The notes under the pieces: generated by a model
The model's database searches: none
Told to the model about the DNA's origin: nothing
The model's input: only the letters and a program-made list of their open reading frames with translations
Translations under genes and position numbers: made by a program
Shown: piece by piece, positions 35,201-45,199 of the stretch
Position numbering within the stretch: the stretch's first letter is position 1
Layout: every line of letters begins with the position of its first letter
NCBI GenBank assembly: GCA_018292915.2
Contig: JACVVK020000095.1
Span: 1,038,501 to 1,102,500, forward strand
Reading direction: 5' to 3'
Length of the DNA stretch: 64,000 nt
DNA from: Batillaria attramentaria
Taxonomy: Eukaryota; Mollusca; Gastropoda; Batillariidae

Positions 35201-38200
35201 CTGGTGTTGTCACACTCTCAGATATTGTGGCTTTAATTGTTAATACCTCAGACGTCACTGTCAGAATTTACACTGGCATTGCCTTAGCCCCCAAATGGGG
35301 CCAATGCTGTGGCTTTACCAGTAATTTCTGTCACCTCAGATATCACTGTCATACTCTGATGTGTCACTGTCACAATCTGAAGCACCATCACACACCTGGC
35401 TCTCAGCTTCATCTGCACTGTTAGCTACATGTAAGATGTCTTGTGCAGTGGCAAGAATCTTTCTCTTTACAGTCCCACTGACATCAGCAAATTTGTCCAG
35501 CCAAACTTCATTAATAGAAGTACCACACATCCACACCAATAAATTGAACAAGCCCACAAGAACCATCTCCATAGCATGCTCCGTTGTGAGATCCTTGCTG
35601 TCAGCAGGCCATACTGCTGGTGATGTCACTGACATGACCTGCTCCCTCAGATACATGCTCCCATGGTAAAGTTGCCTCTTGTTGGCCTCATCTGAAAAAT
35701 ATTGTACCAGCAACAGGCATATAGTGACCTTAGGCAGGATGCTTGGCACAGCTGAAATACTCCCCGATCCCCTCCCCAAACAACTCAATTAGTACTAATC
35801 TAGGAAGTAGTGGAACTCTCAATTTTTTTTTTTTTTTTTTTTTAATATACGCTATTCATCGTGCTACGTTGAAGCTGACCGTGACTACAAAGAAGTCTAG
35901 ACCTGTCTATATATTATGAGGTCCGGCAACGTAATTATCAAGATCACTGAAAAATGCTCATATTATCATTGTGATTACATACTATTTTCACGAACTTCTC
36001 ATTCAGTTTAATAAATCAAACCTAATCCGAAGCACCACGTACAAAAGTTGCAGAAACTTACCTTGAACTATGATATGCCTGTAATCGATTGTAGCATTTC
36101 TTGTGAAACCCTGCCTCGTCAACGTTGAGGTCACTAAAGGCTTCCAAAGAATGACGAGCGACGTCTCCTTGAGTGCAGACGAACAAAGACCACCTTTCGC
36201 GACATTCCGAGACTCTTTGCATCGTTTTCTCGCTGAAAGAAAACTGTTTCACTACTGTTGGTCGCCCGTACAAGCGTCGGCAGCCATGTTTGTTTCCAAG
36301 CGTAGTCTCTTTCTGATTGGTCGAAAAATTAATTTATTCATCAAGTGAATGAATCGGCGCCTCTTCAGTAAAATCCGATTACCTCCCTTACAAGCTCTTT
36401 CTAATTATCTTTCATCCGCGATTAAAAACCAGTGCGCAACATTTCAGCTGAGATCTCCCAGTTTCTATCTAGTTATGGTGTATTATTGATGATAAAAACC
36501 AGAAAATGTCATTTGCATTGCAAAAATATTTTATGACACGAAAACCGAGGGCGGCCCACGGCCTATATGCACATGTATGTATGTAAACATGTATGTAACC
36601 ATTATACACGTGTGCGTCGTCTACGTAGAGATTTCACATTTTCAGAATCCGAGTTCTGACACAGAGATTTTGAGACTGTATTTCACTGATTTTACAAAAT
36701 GACCCTCTGAATTTGACAGAGACGGTCAAAGTGGCCGTCAGTGTTGAAAGCTGTAGTTGTAAGGAACACTGGAAATGCAGTGAATTTGCTGCGTGGAACT
36801 TTGTTTTGAATGAATTAGTTTTGATGCACTTTTTGTGGGCTGCCTCATTTTCGACCTTAGGTTTTTTTGTTTTTTTTTCTTCTAGTTTTTGAAAATGTGC
36901 ATGAAGTGACAGTTGGTGTTGAACAGTTTCTCTGTTCTAACGATGTTAGTAGGCTGATGCTTCGGTAACTATAGTTTTCCAGACTAAACTTTCTCCTTAG
37001 AGGTGACTAACTGTTCATTTTGTGCTGCTGTCTATGAATCAACCCCAACAGTAACAGTGATGTCAGTGATTACTTGTAGCTTCGGCCCACTGAATATGTC
37101 AATTTGAGTAAAAATTTGTCCACCACCAGAGGGGCTGTGGGTTCTGGTTGTCTGTTGAGAGTGTCATCATTTTCTGTTTTGGATTTATTCTGTATTTTTC
37201 TTTCAGTATTCTGCTTTTTGGTAATGTTTTTACCCGTAGTGCTAGTCTTTCTTTAGTTGGTTAATTTTGTTGCCGTGTAGAAACCAGTGCATGCTTCATG
37301 GTTCAACGTAGTAATGGTAGTTTGTTGAGACTGCTGTCAACAAAAATTCTACCTCAGAAATTTACACTCAGGAAATGAGAATTGATCTGTGTCTCTTGAT
37401 AAGGTTAAGACCATCTCACATAGTATCTGCCTGAATCTTTGATTTTTCAAATGTTTATTACTGGCATTGTTGTGTTTATTATTAACGTGTTTGTTGTTTC
37501 AGGCACCACAACTACGCCAGTAGTGTGTTCGGAGGTGGCCCTTGCTTCCAGAGTCCTGTACCCCTGTCTGGACTGTCCGCAGCTGGTGAGTCTCTCTCCC
37601 TCTCCAAGTTCAGTTCCCTGGTGTGTGCGTGTGTATTACCTGTACCTTTTCGACTTGGTTTAATTCGCTAGATCGATTAACAATTGCAGGTTTGCACATT
37701 GACATACATACATGTACGTATACATTGCTCAGTGCTGTCGTAAAATAAAGTTTCATCGTCATAAAGATTCATCATCGTCACACACAGTTACTCCACTGAA
37801 ACGGTATTACAGTATTTAATGGCTGAGGTTGAGTTGCTGGGTGATAATTTCTTTCGCATTTCAGCCCATGAAAATAGTTTACCAGGCCTTCTCCCTGGGT
37901 CCCTGAGTACTTTGCCCTACATGCCCAGTACTCCGCCCTACCACCACTACCGCTATGGTACGTGCCTGACGCAGGCCGTCAGGTCTTTACATCATCCGCT
38001 TGCTGAAAGTGTGTCCCAGTCAGTGTTGTGAAGGCTGCTTTTCTTTTCTTTTTTTCTGTATGGATAATTTACTCAGTGTTTCAGCCTTGATCATAGTGGT
38101 TACATGGAGCATGATGTGGACTTTTGGGGAGAAAAGTGTCTTGTGGTGGGTTTTTTCTTGTGGTTTTATTGCCTTATTTCAGGAAATTTGGGTTGCTTCC

Positions 38201-40962
38201 CCACCGCGTTACATTGGCACCCTCATGCCTACCTGTATTTTGAATCTTGCCAAGGTTTTCAGGGTCCGTACAGGTCTGGAATCCTGAAAACGTCACAGAA
38301 TTTGAAAATAGCTTTTCCAGGCCTGAAAAAGTTATGAAATTATCCAAAGAGTCACGAAAAGTCCTGAAATTTCAGAATTTTATGGAACCCATTTTGAGCC
38401 AGCCAATGAGACGGTCAGCTGGATGATTACTCACTTGACTCATCGCCAAAAATACCAACAAACTGCCTTCCTATGAGGCTAATGCCCTAAATGGCTAACT
38501 CTGAACACTGGTCTTGCTGACTGCGATAACTTGGAGAAGCTCAGAATTTCTACCCTCGCTTGTGTCAGCATGAAACAACGCGAGGAAGTTGTCCTGGAAA
38601 ACAGGAGAGTTTGCCTGGAAAAGTCATGCATTTTTGAGACTGTAAACCTGTATGGACCCTGGCTGGGGGGGGGGGGGGATCCCTGATAAACAAACTGGGA
38701 ATCAGGAAAAATCAGTATCAGTACTACATGTATCAGTATCATCGCATGTCTGAGCTCGGCCCAGGATCTAACCCACGTTTCACCATGTCCTTCAGAGCGG
38801 TTACGACTGTTCAGTAAAGCAACTGCTACGTTGCACACACTGCCTGTTGAGCTCAGCCTCGTGATGTGATGTAATTGAATTATGAGAGTGTTTTTGTAAA
38901 GATTCATCCAGGGGGAAACTGGCTTACAGGACATGAAGCTCTTGAGTCTCGATGGTGTGTCGCAAACTTTTCAAACATTTAGTTTGCTTTCATCATGCCT
39001 GTTTTGGTTTGTTTTTGTGCTGGTGGTATGAAACGCAGTTGCAAGCAGTTTTCTATTGCAAGCGATTTTGTAAGGCCTGTGACATTTTCTTTTGCTTTTA
39101 ACACAAAAATTTTGTTTCGTATTTTAAAATCAGATGGTTTAGCATGGTACTAAAACTTAGTAAAAGGAGATCCTGTGAATCTTATTTTTTCTGTCAATGG
39201 TTTTAAAATCAGCACACCCTGCCTCCCCCCACCATCCCATCCCATGATAATGTTTCTTGCTTTTCACAAATTTCTGTTGTTTTAGATAATTAGGTGAAAT
39301 CGGTCTAGTTTTGCTTTCATAATTTTTTTGCTTGCTCTTTGGTATGTCTGGTGAATATTGCATTTATGGCTAGTCACTCACACTCACAGTCATACTTGTC
39401 AGTCTCTTGATGCATGCGTGTTTATGCATGCACAGGATAGTTCTGGCAGTTCGTCTGGTACTAAGACAGCAGGGTCACGGATTACTTGTTATCAGTCAGT
39501 TTTGAGTGGAACGTCATTGACTGCTTTTCATTTCGCGACACTGGCGTGGGTCTGCGTCATCTTCTGTGTAAACTGATACTGGCTGCGGACCTAAGTGTAA
39601 TATTGAAAGATAATGCTCGTGTACATCACACGCCGGTAATAACTGTGCAGCTATAATTTATTGGATAGATGGGATGCTTGCATGCGGTAGAGTGAAGAGA
39701 GATCTACTCTTAAATGTTACGTAGGTCATTGTTGGGATAACAACAATAATATTAATAACAACCTGCGTCTGTGTGCTTTGTTCAGATGGTGATATGGTGA
39801 ATGGGACATCGGCCATCTTTGTGCCGCCCAAAGTGTTTCCAAGTCTCCAGAACAGTAAACCGGATGACAGCCCTGGCGGAAGCGGGTAAGGAAACTAGTA
39901 GACATTTGTCAGTTAGGCCATTTTTCTCTGTAAATGGTGCCACGGCTAATCGCTGGCTGCCTAAACGGTTTAAGGAACTTTAGGAAGAGAGAAAACGGAT
40001 AAACTAAGCAAAGATAACATTAACAAAGAATTCTTTGGGAGGGGTCAGACTAGGCTGGTGACTCAGGAAATCCATGTGATTGTGATAAGATGCACTAGCC
40101 ATCCTTGTTTTTAATAATGTTAACCAGTAGTGGCCTCACTAAAGCGTGAGCTTTACTTCTAGGGCTGGTAGCGAAAGATTTAAAATTAAAGAGCACTATA
40201 CTTAAGACGAAGAGGGAGGGAAAATCCTTTGTAGCTGTAGACAAGTTCTAGCAGATGTAGATTTTCCATTTGATCTTTGTAGATGGTGGCTTATTTGAGA
40301 AAAGGGGGAAGGTAAAATCCCTTTAGCTGTCAAGATAAAGACAACTTCATTAATCCCAATGCTGGGAAATGTCTTTGGTCCAGGCTTTCACAAACGTAAG
40401 CATGAATAATTCAAGTTAACTGGACATCTGGTCACATCAGGGGGTAATAGCTATACTGATAAAGTGAAAACTCGAAAAACACAATAACAGAATGAAAGCA
40501 CTTGATCAGTCAGTAATCTTTCACAACACGCAAAGGTGTATTTTGTGGACTACAAAGTGATTTCATTTCATGCTGATTTCTTCCAGTTTCCCAGCCTCCC
40601 TGGAACAGCTGCTGGAGCGACAGTGGGACCAGGGCGCACAGTTCCTTATGGATCAGAGTCAACACTTTGACAGTCAGTAGTCTTTTTCTTGTTTATCTTA
40701 TTTGGCCCGCATGTAAAACTCGAGGTTAATTTAACCCACGGCTAGGGGCCTAACCCAGACTAGGACAAAAGAAACCCAAGAACAGAATTAAATAGAAAAA
40801 GGAAGCGAAGAAAGAAACCGAGAAAATCCTTCTGTAACGGCATAGGCACCATGGTGGAATGGACCCGCTTCCTGATTAGAACAAGATGGCCACCAGCCCA
40901 ATATGTTGTTTCCATTTGATCACCTGCTATCGTCACGGTCGTTCTTTTGTAATGCCATGTAT

Positions 40963-40999
<37 letters not shown>

Positions 41000-43900
41000 C
41001 TCTCTCTCTCTCTCTCTCTGAATGGAAACAACTGACCGGGCTGTCACACCAATCTTGTTTTTGGAAGAGAGACGTCAAGTTGTATTCTTTGAAATCTATG
41101 ACGTTTTTCCTCACTGGGATGACGCATAATACATTTGGCGTAATAACTTTGATACAGTTCTTGCAATGAAAGCAGGCCCATGAAAATTGAAGTGTTGCTG
41201 CTGCGTGCGCAGTGTAAAGATCGAATTAATACCGACCCAATATGTTTAACAGACAAGTCTGCGCGGCGAACGTTTTCTAACTATGTGTTATGTCAGACAT
41301 ACACACGCGCGCGCGCACACACTCACACGCACGCACGCACACACACACACAGACTCGCGCGAGCCGCGTTTGTGCTCCATTGAGACCTATGTGGTGTTCT
41401 CTCACTCTACTATGCTATTGAGTGAGAGTCAGTGGGAAAAACAAAGCACACTACATCAGTGAAACTCCCGCTTTCCCCGTCTACACATAGATAACGTCCA
41501 AAAAGTGGCGACACATCCCCAAGAAATGCCAGTATCACGTCAATCAAACATGACGTCGGAAAAATGACGCTGATACTGCCTTTTGCGTCAGTGCGCGCGT
41601 GCCTTTTCTGCGATGGATCTGACCTGTTCAGTACGTAAGCAGCCCTGCACAGCGTTCTGGGTTCTTCTTCTTTCATGAATTTGTTCTCCGTGCATATTCT
41701 GTTCATAAAGTATTGGAGTTGTATTCTGTTATATCCCGTGTCTTCTCTGCGATTGCACGAAGATGGCGACATAGTAGAAGTAAAATACACCACGTCTCCA
41801 AACAGAGGAATTCGGAAAGAAAGTGGCGAGACACCCCCAAGAAAAAACAGCATCACGTCAATCAAACATGACGCACTTACTTTACGTCAGTGCGCGTGCG
41901 TCTCTTCTTCGATGTTTGTGAGGCGTGTGGCTTGTAGAGGAAATGTGCTGTGAGTACAAATTTTCGAGTCAACTGACGATAACGGCTGCAGTGAATTTTT
42001 CTAATTTTTTTGTATATTTTTTATGGCACCCCAGGCTCATTATCTATGTATAGTAGGAGCGATTTTGAGATCTAAAGTGTGTTCACCAGCACTTTCATCA
42101 GGTACGGCTTACGCCAAAAGTATAAAAGCGACAACCTCCAAAATTCACTTAGTTGAGAGTTCGTATTCATGCTATCTATGTCCAAAAAATGGAGTGGTTT
42201 AGGTAAATATTACGCCTTTAAACGCCAGAAAGCCACTTTTTTCTGAAAAGGGCGATAACTCGCAAATCATGTGTGCAATCGTACCTGGATCGGGCCTTCT
42301 ATTTAACAGTCTTGATTTATTCAGAAACCCCAAATTTAAAATCGATCGGTTCAGTATTTTCGGAGAAATAGGCATCTGAACTGGGTTCACATGCAATGTC
42401 AACTCAGGCTCGGTTTACATGAAAACTATAAGAGCGACCATTTTCTAGTAGTGACTCTGTTCAGAGTCCGTATTCAAGCTATCTACTGCCAAAAAATTGA
42501 GTGATTTAAATAAATATTACGCCTGTACACGAAAGACAACCAACTTGTCTCAAAAGGGCGATAACTCCCAAATCACTTAAGCAATCATCACACGCTTGGT
42601 TCCTCTAATGTAACATTTTGATATATTCGGATACCCCAAATTTGAAGCCATTCGGTTAAGTATTTTCGAAGAAACGGGCCCGGACACAATTCACACACAC
42701 ACACACATCCACACAGACGGCACTCACTGAGGAGGAGAAGCGCGTTCGGCGGACCATACATGCCAGCATCGATGACGCACGTCATTGTCAGAGTTACACT
42801 TGCAAAATCGTCTCTGCGGGAGATCGGCAGTGACGTGCGTTTGTACCACAGATGCTTGCCCATGAACGTGGAAAATTTAGCCCGTCCTATGATGTTGTTT
42901 CCATTACTATGGAAACAACATAATAAAAACAACAGAAAATTTAACCCTAGAGCTAGTTTAGTTCGAGGTTAGACCTTAACCTGGGGCTAAAATCCCTAAC
43001 CTCGACTTGCACCTGCGGGCCCTGGTCTGGTTCACTTGACGTGACTTCAGCAGGCAATTTGAACACCACCAAGTATGCATCACTCACTCAGTCACAAACT
43101 TTGGTTTAATATTTTGAGGTACAGTACAAGTGCAGCTTGTTGAGATGTAATTTGGCAGTGGCAATAGCAAGGATTGCTTATATGGTTATCTACTCTCAGG
43201 GTTCGTATAGGTCATGGAATCCTGGAAAAGTCACAGAATTTGAAAAATAAATGCAATTCTAAATTCCGAAATTAAATAGCTGAGCTGACCCTTCGCACCA
43301 CGTGATTGTAATGTGTGTATAATTATGTCTAGTGTGTGAGAGAATGCGTGTGATTCACGTGAGCGTGCGTGTTGGGTTCAGTTCGCGGCGCTTTGAGCCG
43401 ATTCATGAAATTGGGTAAAGCGCCTATACAACACTCATTATTATTATTATTACTCCCCGGACTGTTTGCCAAAAATACCAACAAACTGCCTTCCCATAAG
43501 GCTCATAAATAACTCTGAACGTTGGTCTTGCTGACTGTGATAACTTGGATAAGCTCAGAATTTCCCCCCTCGCGCGTGTCATTGTGAAAGAGGGTGAGGA
43601 AGTTTTCACGGAAAACAGGAGAGTTGGCCTGGAAAAGTCATGAATTTTTGAGACTGTGAACCTGTATGGACCCTTTGCAACTCAGGAAATCTTGGTGTGT
43701 CTTCAAAGTTCAATTAACATCGCATTTGTAACCCAACATTTACAGTTGCGTCCTTGCTGAGGTGCCTGAACCGATTGAAGACGGAGAACGCCCAGCTGGA
43801 GGAGACAGTCAAGGCGCTGACATCGCGACGAGACCACCTGCTGGCGGTAAATGCTCGCCTGGCCCTGCCCTTCTCGGCTACAGGTACAGCTCTCATAGCA

Positions 43901-45133
43901 GACGGGGGCAGCCCTGAACTGTCTGCGCTTGACAAGTCTCAGGTTGGTTCGCAGCGTGTCGCCCAGGTTCACGCCAACCAGCCAGGAAGGACTTCTTTAC
44001 TCCCCTTTACTTGAGCTCTCCTGTTTTGTTTCCACTTGACTCTTCTCAACAGAATGCGCATGTTGCATGATGCCCTGGAATCTAACTCAGCTGCCAGTTT
44101 TCACCTTTGAAATAACAGCATGGTGTTTCTTGAGGAAAGAAGTCCTTCCTAGAAGATCATTACCATTCACATACATCATCCCTTCTGTTCTCGCTTGGGG
44201 AGGTCTGTGAAGAGTGGAGCATGAACTAAAGCGTTATTTTTCTTTGTCGTTCACATTGTTTCTTCTTCTCGTGTTTGTTGTTTTTACTCACTGTCTCTCA
44301 ATCTCTCACGTCAAGGGAACCCTTTTAAATGCTGGAAGGGGAGGTGTACTTTGGACTTTTCCACCCTGATCTTGCAACTACTAGTGCTAGATAAGATGGT
44401 GTGTGATTTGTTTCAGTTCCAGAAGGCGTCGGAAGCAGCAACGCTAAACAAACCCCCACTGCTGCCAAACCTGACCATTCCACCTCCACACCTGCCAATC
44501 GTCGAGCCAATCACAAGTCCTCCAGTCGGTGAGAGTAAACCTGAAGGGTTGTAGTCCTGTCTTAATAGTGGCGTACTTATTGAGAGCATAGTAATTAGGG
44601 TTTGTGTGCGTGCGTGGGTGCAGGTGCGGGCGTGTGTGTGTGTTCGTGTGCTACTGTTGTAATATTACATATTTAACTATTGTGACATGTTAATTGGGTA
44701 TATAATTATGCACCTTTTGTTTTTGTCTATGTGGTTGTTGTCTGTTTTTACGCCGCAACTAAATTGCCTCCCCTTGAGGACAATAAAGAACTATTGAATT
44801 GAATTGAATTGAACCATGAATCTGCAGTCAAAACAAGGAAAGATGTATGTGAAAAGGAAGGAGGAAAAGGTTGCACACATATCATGATACACGTAATGGC
44901 ATATGGGACTGTCTAAATTCATTTTTGGAAACTTGGATCTCGGTACCAAGGCAGCATTTTACTTTTGGGTGCCAGGAGGGGCCACTAAAATAATGCCATT
45001 AAAATTGCTAAAAATTTGTGTGCTGGTTCCCACAGCAGTGCGCTGCCCTGGCACCTCGAAAGCAGCTGAGCAGTCCCTGCGCCCTGTCGTCATTTTCAGC
45101 TTTTTTATCCTTCGGCTTGGCAATTCCGAAGCC

Positions 45134-45199
<66 letters not shown>

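Larger units (their letters stand above)
33093..36563 (-). mobile_element. DNA transposon with GGCCGTGGGCC ends, carrying a gene remnant
   Basis: The left end GGCCGTGGGCCAGAGGCC and the right end, read inward GGCCGTGGGCCGCCCTCGG, share an 11-bp perfect terminus. They are flanked by TA at 33091-33092 and 36564-36565. Inside on the minus strand are two exon-like pieces of one protein family (35336-36290), and a separate LINE fragment (33445-34912) inserted in the opposite half. Total 3.47 kb, about 2 kb without the LINE. It lies wholly in MLLT10 intron 9. The family could not be named. Confidence 0.55.
40703..43021. mobile_element. Composite repeat with inverted ends, nested insertions
   Basis: The left end GGCCCGCATGTAAAACTCGA and the right end, read inward GGCCCGCAGGTGCAAGTCGA, are diverged inverted copies continuing through GGTTA. 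Between them are a (CA)n(CT)n tract (40963-41019), a (CA)-rich run (41300-41351), an LTR-like repeat and a 308-bp tandem repeat. No transposase was recognised and no target duplication is clear. It begins 31 bases after MLLT10 exon 13. Confidence 0.45.
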
